Origin: JADJOY01 sp016713535 [NCBI: Deltaproteobacteria bacterium] | Lineage (GTDB): Bacteria > JADJOY01 | NCBI GenBank assembly: GCA_016713535.1 | Contig: JADJOY010000021.1 | Location: forward strand, 124,001-188,000 | DNA: 64,000 nt | Direction: 5' to 3' | Shown here: positions 9,138 through 20,337 of the stretch, piece after piece | Position numbering within the stretch: position 1 is the stretch's first letter | How the letters are laid out: each line of letters begins with the position of its first letter | Translations under genes and position numbers: made by a program | Notes under the pieces: generated by a model | Databases searched by the model: none | What the model was told of the DNA's origin: nothing | Seen by the model: only the letters and a program-made list of their open reading frames with translations

Positions 9138-9867
9138 CGGCGGGACGCCCGCGGCGGATCACGGAGAGACTCTCCGGCCCGCAGTTGAAGAGCAGATCGA
9201 CGACCGAGAGGAACGGGACGAACGGGCCGAATCGCTGGGGATACGTGGGATGGCGATAGTCCTGATAGACCACGCCGACGCCCGAGCGTTCGAGGATGTC
9301 TTCCTGGATGTAGTCGCGTCCCGCGGCCCCTTCCAGGAACTGCTGCCCACCGAGCTCTCGCACCACGAAGGCGATCCGCTCGGTACGCCGGTCGGCCGCG
9401 AACCCGCGGGCGCGGAATGCGCGCTCGAGCCCGATGTCGCTCGAGCGCACGACCGTGGAGGTGATCCCGAGCGCCGCCATCAGATAATCGGTCAGGTGCA
9501 GTGTCAGGTCCCCGAGCCGGGTCCATGGTCGCCGGTAGGTGTCGTCGAAGAACGAGGCATGCTCGGCGAAGTGAGGGGTGTGGCGATAGCAGTGGCGGAG
9601 CGCTTCCCAGTGCTGATGGCGCCATGGGTACCCCGCCGCGATCGGCGCGTCCAGGATCGTCGGAGGGCTGAGCTCGCTACCATGGCGGTGAGCGATGGGC
9701 ACGGAGAGCCAGGCTAGCCCTCGAGGTGTCTTGATGCGGTTGCGCTGGCGCCAGGATCGCCGGTCGAACGGTAGATCGTCGTAGAGGACGAACACATCGG
9801 CGCGGTCGGCCTGATCGAAGAAGCCGAGCCAGGGCAGATAGCCGGGTTGAAGCGCGCCCACGAGCAC
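9130..9867 (-). CDS. wbqC: WbqC family protein
   Basis: 245 residues from a GTG at 9867, chosen because AAGGAGG lies 8 nt upstream and the protein then begins VLVGALQPGYLPWLGFFDQ, the conserved WbqC N-terminus. Other family marks are DRRSWRQRNRIKTPRG, an internal HQHWEALRHCY region and a C-terminal YQDYRHPTYPQ. WbqC-like proteins occur in O-antigen and exopolysaccharide loci. Their enzymology is poorly defined, and acyl or amino-sugar transfer has been suggested. First gene of the wbqC - radical SAM - secreted protein operon. A longer in-frame ATG at 9978 exists but lacks a ribosome site and adds only low-complexity Arg-rich sequence. Confidence 0.87.
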   Translation of the reverse strand: MLVGALQPGYLPWLGFFDQADRADVFVLYDDLPFDRRSWRQRNRIKTPRGLAWLSVPIAHRHGSELSPPTILDAPIAAGYPWRHQHWEALRHCYRHTPHFAEHASFFDDTYRRPWTRLGDLTLHLTDYLMAALGITSTVVRSSDIGLERAFRARGFAADRRTERIAFVVRELGGQQFLEGAAGRDYIQEDILERSGVGVVYQDYRHPTYPQRFGPFVPFLSVVDLLFNCGPESLSVIRRGRPAGG

Positions 9868-9997
9868 CGACCGATCCTCCTTCGAGCCGTGATCCGCCGC
9901 CGGACCGGCTCGTGACCCGCGGCCGCGCCGCACTGGACGAGCCCCCGGAAACGCGGGAGAGACGGGAGATCTTACCACCGGGCGTCGAGAGCCGCCC

Positions 9998-10027
9998 TTG
10001 ACGTGTCCGCGCGGAGGTCGCTAACTT
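9998..10027 (+). promoter_or_regulatory. Predicted sigma-70 promoter of metK
   Basis: TTGACG at 9998-10003 and TAACTT at 10022-10027 with an 18-bp spacer. The transcript would start near 10034, leaving a ~50-nt leader with a short GC hairpin and the ribosome site GAGAAGGA before the ATG at 10086. The leader is too short for the large SAM riboswitch classes. Confidence 0.5.
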
Positions 10028-10085
10028 TGGCTTTTTTCACTGCGCGCCGTAGCCGGCGCATTCCAGCGAGAGAAGGAAAACACGC

Positions 10086-12672
<2,587 letters not shown>

Positions 12673-12730
12673 TCCCGACGTCGTGCGCTGCGAGCCGTCT
12701 GCTTTCGGCTTGCCCCGTCGAGTCCAGAGC

Positions 12731-12756
12731 GCCGCCGGTCCACTCGGGCCGGCGGC
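12731..12756 (+). terminator. Hairpin after ahcY
   Basis: GCCGCCGG at 12731-12738 pairs with CCGGCGGC at 12749-12756 around a 10-nt loop, 58 nt after the ahcY stop. No U tract. It is the only structured feature in the 220-bp gap before yebC. Confidence 0.4.
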
Positions 12757-12892
12757 CGGGTGAGCCCCGATGCAGTACCGCACTACTCACGAATCCCGCG
12801 CGCGGTGGACCGATTCGGTCCAGCCGCGCTGCGCGTTCGGCGTGTGCCCGCCGCTAGCTGTCGTGCGCGAGCGCGCCTGAAGGAGGCTGTCC

Positions 12893-13653
12893 GTGTCCGG
12901 TCACTCCAGGTGGGCGACGATCCGCCGCAAGAAGGCTTCGATCGACGCCAAGCGCGGCAAGACCTTCACCAAGATCATCAAGGAGATCACGGTCGCGGCC
13001 CGCATCGGCGGTGGCGATGCCGGTGGGAACCCGCGATTGCGTCTCGCGCTCGCCGGCGCACGCGCCGTGAACATGCCGCAGGACACGATCACCCGCGCCA
13101 TCAAGAAGGGTACCGGTGAGCTCGAGGGGTCGCCTACGACCAGGACTGACACGAGGGATACGGGGCGGGCGGAACGGCCTGCATGGTCGACGTCGTCACC
13201 GACAATGGCGCGCGCACGGTGGCCGAGGGCGGCAACATGTGCACGAAGGCGGGCGGCAACCTCGGCGAGAGCGGCTCGGTTGGCTGGATGTTCGATCGGC
13301 GTGGACAGGTTCTGGTGGACGGATCGCTCGACGAGGACCGAGTCACCGAGATCGCGCTCGAGGCAGGCGCCGAGGACGTGCGGCGCAACGGCGAGGGTGG
13401 CGAGTGGCAGGTGGTGACCGGGCCAACCGACCTCGACGCCGTTCGTCAGGCGTTCGAGACGGCGGGGATCACGCCCTCCACCGCGGAGCTGACACGCATC
13501 CCCAAGGACACCATCAAGGTCAATGGCGCGCAGGCGTCCCAGGTGCTCCGGCTCTTCGAGACGCTCGAGGATCACGACGACGTGCAGAAGGTCCACGCCA
13601 ACTTCGAGATCTCGGACGAGGAGATGGAGCGGCTCGCTGCCGAGGCCGGCTGA
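12893..13653 (+). CDS. yebC: YebC/PmpR family protein (frameshift plus in-frame stop)
   Basis: TACO1/YebC family, reported to help ribosomes through proline stretches and earlier described as a transcriptional regulator. GTG at 12893 after GGAGG gives [20 protein letters not shown], the hallmark N-terminus. The frame breaks near 13125 after GTGELEG. The continuing phase has [27 protein letters not shown] to the end at 13653 but carries a TGA at 13147-13149, where family members read roughly LTYEGYG. Loss of a G in a GGGGG run plus a small local deletion explains both. It heads the classic yebC-ruvC-ruvA order, so this is the main copy, and error is likelier than decay. Confidence 0.9.
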
Positions 13654-13722
13654 TCTCCGCCGGGCTCCGGCGCGGGGACGGAACTTCTCCGCGCGCCCCC
13701 CAAGCGCGCTACGATCGGTGCC

Positions 13723-14256
13723 GTGACCGAACGCGCGGCTGGTGGCGGAGTACGGGTGCTCGGGATCGATCCCGGCACGCGCGTGGTCGGCTTCGGCGTG
13801 GTCGACCTGCGGGGCGGCGCGATCTGCCACGTCGTTCACGGCACCGTCCGTGCCCCCCGCGACGAGCCGCTGCCGGCCCGCCTCGCAACGATCCGCGCGG
13901 GCCTCGAGCAGGTTCTGCGCTCGCAGGCGCCGGCGGTGGTGGTTCTCGAGGGCCTCTTCTATGCCCGCAACGTGAAGAGCGTGCTCACGCTTGCGCATGC
14001 CCGCGGCGTCGCGCTCGAGGTCGCAGCCAGCTTCGAGTTGCCCGTGATGGAGTATTCACCGATGGAGCTCAAGCGCAGCCTGGTCGGGTACGGCCGCGCG
14101 ACGAAGCTTCAGGTTGCGCGCATGGTGCAACGCCTGCTCGGACTCGCCGATGAGCCGAGCCCGGACGCGGGTGACGCGTTGGCCCTCGCCATCTGTCACC
14201 TGCACGCGGATCGGCTGCGTTCACTGCGTGGCGCCGCCATGCGGAGGTCGCGATGA
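13723..14256 (+). CDS. ruvC: Holliday junction resolvase RuvC
   Basis: 177 residues from a GTG. Dimeric RNase H-fold endonuclease that nicks Holliday junctions bound to RuvAB. Catalytic acidic residues are visible in GIDPGT (Asp16), VVLEGLFYARN and PDAGDALALA. The sequence keeps the conserved KSVLTLAHARGV and MELKRSLVGYGRATKLQVARMV helices. It lies 69 bp after yebC, and its stop overlaps the ruvA ATG by 4 nt (ATGA). ruvB is not next in this window: ruvA is followed by a non-coding region and mreB. Confidence 0.96.
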   Translation: MTERAAGGGVRVLGIDPGTRVVGFGVVDLRGGAICHVVHGTVRAPRDEPLPARLATIRAGLEQVLRSQAPAVVVLEGLFYARNVKSVLTLAHARGVALEVAASFELPVMEYSPMELKRSLVGYGRATKLQVARMVQRLLGLADEPSPDAGDALALAICHLHADRLRSLRGAAMRRSR

Positions 14257-14864
14257 TCGCGCGGCTCGTCGGAGTGCTTCTCGAGCGTGCCGTCGATCAC
14301 GTGGTGATCGATGTCGGCGGGGTGGGGTTCCGGGTCTTCGTGTCCGGCGTTACAGGGGGGGCGCTGCCAGCGATCGGGGAAGTCGCGACCGTCTTGATCC
14401 ACACCCAGGTCAGGGAGGATGCGATCACGCTCTACGGCTTCGCTTCCGCGGTCGAGCGCGAGCTCTTCCGGACGCTACTCAAGCTCTCCGGGATCGGCCC
14501 CAAGAACGCCATGCAGATTCTTTCGGGAATGCCACTCGGCGAGCTCGTCCAGGCGATCGCCGCGGGTGACGTCGACCGCTTGGTTCGCCTCCCGGGGGTT
14601 GGACGCAAGACAGCCGAGCGCATAACGGTCGAGCTTCGGGACCGCATCGGGGTGCTGACATCCGAGCTCGGGGACGGCGCCGCCTCGACGCGCGTCGCGG
14701 GAGGCGGGCGCCTCGCCGGCGAGACCGTGGACGCGCTCGTGCGGCTTGGCTTGCCGCGCCCCCGCGCCGACCGGGCGGTTCGGGACGTGGCGGCGCGGCT
14801 CCCTGCATCGGCACCGCTCGAGGATTGGATTCGTGAGGCATTACGAGGGGTTGCGGGTTCTTGA
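14253..14864 (+). CDS. ruvA: Holliday junction DNA helicase subunit RuvA
   Basis: 203 residues. Tetrameric junction-binding partner of the RuvB motor. N-terminal OB fold (MIARLVGVLLERAVDHVVIDVGGVG), two helix-hairpin-helix motifs (LSGIGPKNAMQIL and LPGVGRKTAERI), a variable linker and the C-terminal RuvB-contact domain (VDALVRLGLPRPRADRAV). Translationally coupled to ruvC by a 4-nt overlap. The acidic pin region (SAVERELFRTL) is conserved. Confidence 0.96.
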   Translation: MIARLVGVLLERAVDHVVIDVGGVGFRVFVSGVTGGALPAIGEVATVLIHTQVREDAITLYGFASAVERELFRTLLKLSGIGPKNAMQILSGMPLGELVQAIAAGDVDRLVRLPGVGRKTAERITVELRDRIGVLTSELGDGAASTRVAGGGRLAGETVDALVRLGLPRPRADRAVRDVAARLPASAPLEDWIREALRGVAGS

Positions 14865-14893
14865 GGATGCAAAGCCGGTGCTGTGCGACGTGA

Positions 14894-14922
14894 TTGAACT
14901 TTGTCTGGGGGAGCAATACACT
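14894..14922 (+). promoter_or_regulatory. Strong sigma-70 promoter upstream of a small ORF
   Basis: TTGAAC at 14894-14899, exactly 17 bp spacer, TACACT at 14917-14922. Predicted start near 14929, only ~20 nt before the ATG of the 33-residue membrane ORF at 14949. Confidence 0.6.
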
Positions 14923-14948
14923 CGCGACGAATCGCGAACGTCGAGCGT

Positions 14949-15050
14949 ATGTCCTGGTGGTCGATACTCACGTGGTACCTGGCGTTCGACGCCGTGTGCT
15001 TCGTCCTCGTCATGGCTCTTTTCTGGTACGAGAGCCGCGATTGGAAGTGA
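14949..15050 (+). CDS. Putative 33-residue single-pass membrane microprotein
   Basis: ATG at 14949, TGA at 15048. The peptide starts MSWWSILTWYLAFDAVCFV and continues with a hydrophobic LVMALFW before a short polar C-terminus (YESRDWK). It would form one transmembrane helix with several Trp and Tyr residues at the interfaces. Evidence for reality is the consensus promoter just upstream and the non-random composition. The weak point is the lack of a clear ribosome site. Size resembles small subunits such as CydX or KdpF, but I see no matching motif. The rest of the 461-bp gap between ruvA and mreB holds no other gene I can support. Confidence 0.5.
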   Translation: MSWWSILTWYLAFDAVCFVLVMALFWYESRDWK

Positions 15051-15211
15051 GCTTCACCGGGTCGGATCGCGACGCGCCGCTAGAACCCTGGACGACCGGC
15101 TCGAGTCGTCCCGTGTTACCCCGCCCCCGCGCTCCACACGCTCTCGAGGTCTTCAAAGCGGGATTGCCCGCGCGGAAACATTCGGACCATGATTGGTGCG
15201 CCGCGTTATGA

Positions 15212-16366
<1,155 letters not shown>

Positions 16367-16370
16367 CGTC

Positions 16371-16432
16371 CGCGGCGAAGCCGCGCTGATACCCCGGCTG
16401 AATCTACCCCTCGACCGCTCACGCGCGGTCGA
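16371..16432 (+). terminator. Two hairpins downstream of mreB
   Basis: A CGCGGC-GAA-GCCGCG hairpin (16371-16385) starts 5 nt after the mreB stop. A second, TCGACCGC/GCGGTCGA with a 6-nt loop, spans 16411-16432. Together they probably end the mreB transcript. The rest of the 401-bp gap to 16767 has an A-run with a small AAATCA/TGATTT dyad at 16562-16579 and the promoter at 16638. Confidence 0.5.
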
Positions 16433-16637
16433 TCGGCCTCTCCTTCGCCAGCGACGGCGCTCGGCACGTTCCCAGTCGGGAACGCCGCGCGAGACGCGAC
16501 CTCAGGATCGGGGCGAGGGCACCGCCGTCGCCGCGTTCTCGAGCTTCCGAAGGCCCCGCCCCAAAAAAAATCAATGATTTCGGCGTCCGTTTGTGGTGCC
16601 GTGCCTGAAATTCGGTAGTTTCGGGTGACGGTTTTCG

Positions 16638-16666
16638 TTGCTTGGGGCAGGAAACACCGCTACAAT
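16638..16666 (+). promoter_or_regulatory. Near-consensus sigma-70 promoter of the QueC-like gene
   Basis: TTGCTT at 16638-16643, a 17-bp spacer, and TACAAT at 16661-16666. Predicted start near 16673, giving a ~95-nt leader before the GTG at 16768. Confidence 0.6.
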
Positions 16667-16767
16667 ATCCGTGCCGGCAGGGAGAACTCACTACCCACCG
16701 GCATCTTCGAGGACCGAGCAAGCGTCATCGATCACGTCGTGCCGATGACGGCGGTGGAGTCAGCAGC

Positions 16768-18275
16768 GTGGAAGGACTGGTCGGCATTCAGAGGATCGTG
16801 GTCCACGAGCCGAAGATCTCGGCGAATCGAATCCGCACTGCTTTCGCGATCATCCGGCGTGGGTGCAAGACCGAGACCGTCACCTACGACATCCGCTACC
16901 AAGAGGATGTCTTCGCCCTCGACTCGGAGGTGGACAGCGCGCTCGCGCGCATGGTCGCGCTCCAGCCGCTCGTCAACTTGGGGCTGTTCGCCGGGCGACT
17001 CGAGACCGAGTTTCCGCTCGATCCCCTCGACGTGGTGTTCCTGAACGAGCTGTTGCGGGCCATCAGCAAGGAAATCCTCATCAACCGCATCCACGACCCC
17101 GACCGTTCGGTGGTGGATGAACGCGAGCGCCCACCGTTCCGGAAGCGAAAGAGCTACACGGACCTCGTGCTCGCGGCTCCGAACCAGCCGCCGGCGCGGA
17201 TCGGGAGCAGGGCCACGCCCGACTCGGTGGGCGTGCTCCTCAACGCCGCACCCGAGGCGGTCTTGAACGCCGCGGTGTTTCGGGACATCGGCGCACCGGT
17301 GATCGGGCTGGTGGTCTCGACCGGCGCTGCGGATCAGCGAGTCGGTGACGACGTAGCCGCGCGGCTGGGGGCCGGCGGGCTCGCGGTCACGCAGGTGTCG
17401 TCCAACCTCGAGTCGGTGCTGGCCTCGCTCGCCGATCAGGTGCGTGCCATCCAGCACGGACCCGTGTCCAAGAAGGGCCGCGCACGTTTCGCCTGCTACG
17501 TCCGTGGCCCCTCCGGGTTCGCGCTGCTGCCTGTCCTGCGCGCGCGGAATCGGCTTGCTGGCGTTGCCGGACCGCTATCCCGGTCACCTCCCGGAGCCGT
17601 TCCACGGCGTCTCGCATTACGGCGGTCGCTACGAGCACACCCGCTACTTCCACGACCTCTTGACGCGCTATCTCCTCGAGCGCGGACCCACCGTCGACGT
17701 GTTCAGCCCACTCGCCCCGCTCGGCGAGATGGGCGTGCTCAGGGTGTTGGCCCAGGGCTTCCCCGGATCGCTTCCGCTGTGGATGCCGTGCCCGAACCCG
17801 AAGGTCACCACCCGCAAGGTCTCGCCGTGTGGCGACTGTGAGTCGTGCCGCCGCGCCGCGGCGCAGCTCATCAGCGTCGACTCCGATCCGGCCCGCGTCG
17901 GGCTCGGCCCCGATGCGCTCAAGTCGCTGTTCCGCGAGGGCCTCACCTCGAAGGAGAACGATCCCGAGACCGTCGAGGAGGTGCGTGTGCGCCTTGCGCG
18001 GCTGGGCTGGAACGTGCGCAACGGCGATGCCGGCGCGGAGCCGCCGGTGAGCTTCCGACGCGAGGTCGAGCGCCTGCGCTTCGACAACCGCATGACCTTC
18101 ATCGACCACGATCCCCAAGCGCCATCGCGCGCGCTTCTACCGTCGCCTCCTCGACTTCATTCCCGGTGCCCTGGTGTGGACCGGAGACGCGTGGACCGAC
18201 TTCGATCTGCTCTCCTCGAAGGAGATGCTGCGCGAGAAAGTACTGTTCGCGCCGTCGCTCGCGAGCGCCGCGTAG
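16768..18275 (+). CDS. QueC-like PP-loop family protein with degenerate loop (two frameshifts)
   Basis: About 502 codons reconstructed from three phases. GTG at 16768 has GGAG 8 nt upstream. The C-terminal half shows a QueC-type zinc site: one Cys, then 12 residues, then CGDCESC followed by RR, preceded by VFSPLAPLGEMGVLRVL, which aligns with the SPL helix of 7-cyano-7-deazaguanine synthases. The expected ATP loop SGGxDS appears as NAAPEA in VGVLLNAAPEAVLN. The frame changes near 17550, and again near 18115 through an extra C in a C run. After that it reads FYRRLLDFIPGALVWTGDAW to TAG at 18273. Neither activity nor pathway is known. The gene stands alone behind a strong promoter, with no queD/queE nearby. 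Confidence 0.6.
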
Positions 18276-18304
18276 GCAGCATGTAACGGCTGGTCCAGCG
18301 ACGG

Positions 18305-18333
18305 TTGACGTCCCTCGGACCATTCTGTATCTA
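18305..18333 (+). promoter_or_regulatory. Promoter of the tRNA-Gln/tRNA-Glu pair
   Basis: TTGACG at 18305-18310, a 17-bp spacer and TATCTA at 18328-18333, about 23 nt before the tRNA-Gln 5' end. Confidence 0.6.
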
Positions 18334-18355
18334 AAGCCGGCTCGCGCGATTTCCT

Positions 18356-18426
18356 TGGGGGATCGTCTAGCGGCAGGACGCTGGGTTCTGGCCCCAGTAA
18401 CCGAGGTTCGAATCCTCGTCCCCCAG
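18356..18426 (+). tRNA. tRNA-Gln (CTG)
   Basis: Acceptor stem TGGGGGA/TCCCCCA with discriminator G. D arm, anticodon stem CTGGG/CCCAG with loop TTCTGGC (anticodon CTG), and T arm CGAGG-TTCGAAT-CCTCG. The 3' CCA is not encoded (CCG follows), so it must be added after transcription. Confidence 0.93.
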
Positions 18427-18536
18427 CCGGATGCAGTACCCGCATCGACGCAATTCGAAGTCGGACGAAGCACGAACAAAGCACGCTGAGGTGGTCGCAG
18501 GTTCGCGGAAGTGAACGACAAGCACGGATTGAAAAG

Positions 18537-18611
18537 GGTCCCATCGTCTAGCGGTCAGGATGTCGGCCTCTCACGCCGGAGACACGGGTTCGAGTCCCGT
18601 TGGGATCACCA
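18537..18611 (+). tRNA. tRNA-Glu (CTC)
   Basis: Acceptor GGTCCCA/TGGGATC (one G-U pair), anticodon loop CTCTCAC giving anticodon CTC, T arm ACGGG-TTCGAGT-CCCGT, and an encoded CCA at 18609-18611. It lies 110 bp after tRNA-Gln and probably shares its transcript. Confidence 0.93.
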
Positions 18612-18626
18612 CTGAACCAAGATCGA

Positions 18627-20259
18627 GTGGCTGCCTTCTTCGTGGAAGACCCCACCCCTCGGTCGCGAAACCCGCGACTGGCCACTCGAAGCCGGCCTGA
18701 ATCAGGCCGGCGATTAGCCCCGCCAGGGCGACGACTCGGCGTCGCCGCCCTCGCGGGGTTACTCGTTTTTGCGCACCTCGGCGGGCTCGGGCTCGGCGCG
18801 GCTCGCGCTCGCGTGGATGCACAGACGTTCCATCCGGTCTACGACGGCCAGGGCTGGATCGGTACCTCGTCGACGGCGACGCTGCCTCCCGGCGTCGTCG
18901 GCTTCGGACTTTTCTTCAACTACGCGATGGATCCCATCCAGTCGCAGGTGGGCGCGGATCCGCAGGCAGCGACCACGAGCTCGGTCACCACCGACCTCGT
19001 GACCGTCGATTTGCTCGGCGCGATCGGGATCTTGCCGGGCTGGGACTTCGGTATCGACCTGCCGCTTTCGTCGATCCGCAACGTCGCATTCGCCAAGGAC
19101 CTCGATCAGTTCACGTTCGGAATCGGTGACGTCCGGCTCGGTACCAAGGTCACGCTGGTCGACCGAGCGGCGGAGGGCACGCGGGGCTCGCCTTGCGCGG
19201 CGAGGTCACGATCCCGAGCGGCGACACCCAGAACTTCCTCGGCGAGGAAGGCGTGACCTTCACGCTGGCGGTGCTCGGCGACGCCAATCTCGGCCCGCTC
19301 GAGGCGGCGCTCGACCTCGGCTACCTGTTCCGCGACGAGTCCGAGGGGCTCGGCGACGCAGGGACCTTGCGCGCCGCGCTCGCGTGGCCGATCGCGTCGC
19401 TGGCGCTGACGCCGGTCGTCGAGCTGCGCGGCTCGTCCACGGTCGACGGCTTTTTCTCCGAGGAGCAGTCGAGCCCGTTCGAGGCCTTGGTCGGCACCCG
19501 CTGGGTCGTCGGCGAGTCTTGGTTCGACGAGCTCGGCCTCGCCAATCGCGGCCTGGCCCTCACGACGGGCGTTGGATTCGGCCTGAACGCTGGCATCGGT
19601 AGCCCGGAGGTGCGCGCGGTGGTCGGCATCTCGCCGGTGATCGCTCGCGGCCCCGCGCCGAGGCCGCAGCCGCCGACCACCGAGGCGGTGGTGCAGCCCG
19701 ACGTGGAGGTGCAGGCGGAACCCGAGGACGATCGCGACCACGACGGGGTTGCCGACGAGGACGACGTCTGCCCGGGACTCCCCGAGACCATGAACGGCTA
19801 CCTCGACGACGACGGGTGCCCGGACGAGGCGCCAGGCGGAGCGTCGCCCCGCGCGTCCTCGTCGCGGCCCGCTCCCGCGCCGATCGCGCCGGCAGCGTCG
19901 GCGGCACCCCACGCGGACTCGTTCCCGCCGATCCACTTCGACTCGTCGAGCGGCGCGCTGGACGCCGAGGGGCGGTCCACGATCGAGCGTCTGAGCCGAG
20001 CGCTGAAGAGCGAGCGGGGCCTGTCGGTGCGGCTCACCGGACATTCCGGACTCGTCGGGCGCCGCCGCCACCAACCAGCGGCTATCGCGCGAGCGTGCCG
20101 AGTGGGAGTGCGCGGGCGCTGCTCGCGCGCAGCGGCGTCGACGCGCGCCGGGTCGTGGCGGTGGGCCGCGGCGACGAGGAGCCGGTGGCGAGCAACAGCG
20201 ATCCCGCCGGACGCGCCCGTAACCGTCGCGTCGAGATCGAGCTGGTCCGGCCGGAGTAG
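18627..20259 (+). CDS. OmpA-family outer-membrane protein (three frameshifts)
   Basis: A hydrophobic signal segment (LGVAALAGLLVFAHLGG) precedes the mature start DAQTFHPVYDGQGW. Then come a beta-barrel-like region of ~270 residues and a thrombospondin type 3-like Ca-binding linker (DRDHDGVADEDDVCPGLPE, GYLDDDGCPDE). An OmpA peptidoglycan-binding domain ends in GRARNRRVEIELVRPE. It would link the outer membrane to the wall. Phase changes near 19185 (G lost), 20050 (extra G) and 20110 (extra G) break the frame. Repairing them gives LTGHSDSSGAAATNQRLS, the expected OmpA core. The start is uncertain: GTG at 18627 or 18642 are the options, both upstream of the hairpin at 18691. Confidence 0.8.
18691..18711 (+). 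terminator. Perfect inverted repeat after the tRNA pair
   Basis: GCCGGCCTGA and its exact complement are separated by one base. An outer dyad (TCGAGTGGC near 18623 with GCCACTCGA at 18680-18688) lies just upstream. Together they probably end the tRNA transcript, though they fall inside the only open N-terminal region of the following OmpA-like gene. Confidence 0.45.
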
Positions 20260-20337
20260 CGGGTCGGCCGGGTTGCGGCACGCCTCGGGTCGGTGCGAGC
20301 GTAAACCCGCCCGACGCATCGAACGCACGGTCGCCCC

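Noticed and set aside
9979-10085. SAM riboswitch upstream of metK
   Set aside because: With the promoter at 9998 the leader is only ~50 nt and shows no match to the SAM riboswitch cores I know.
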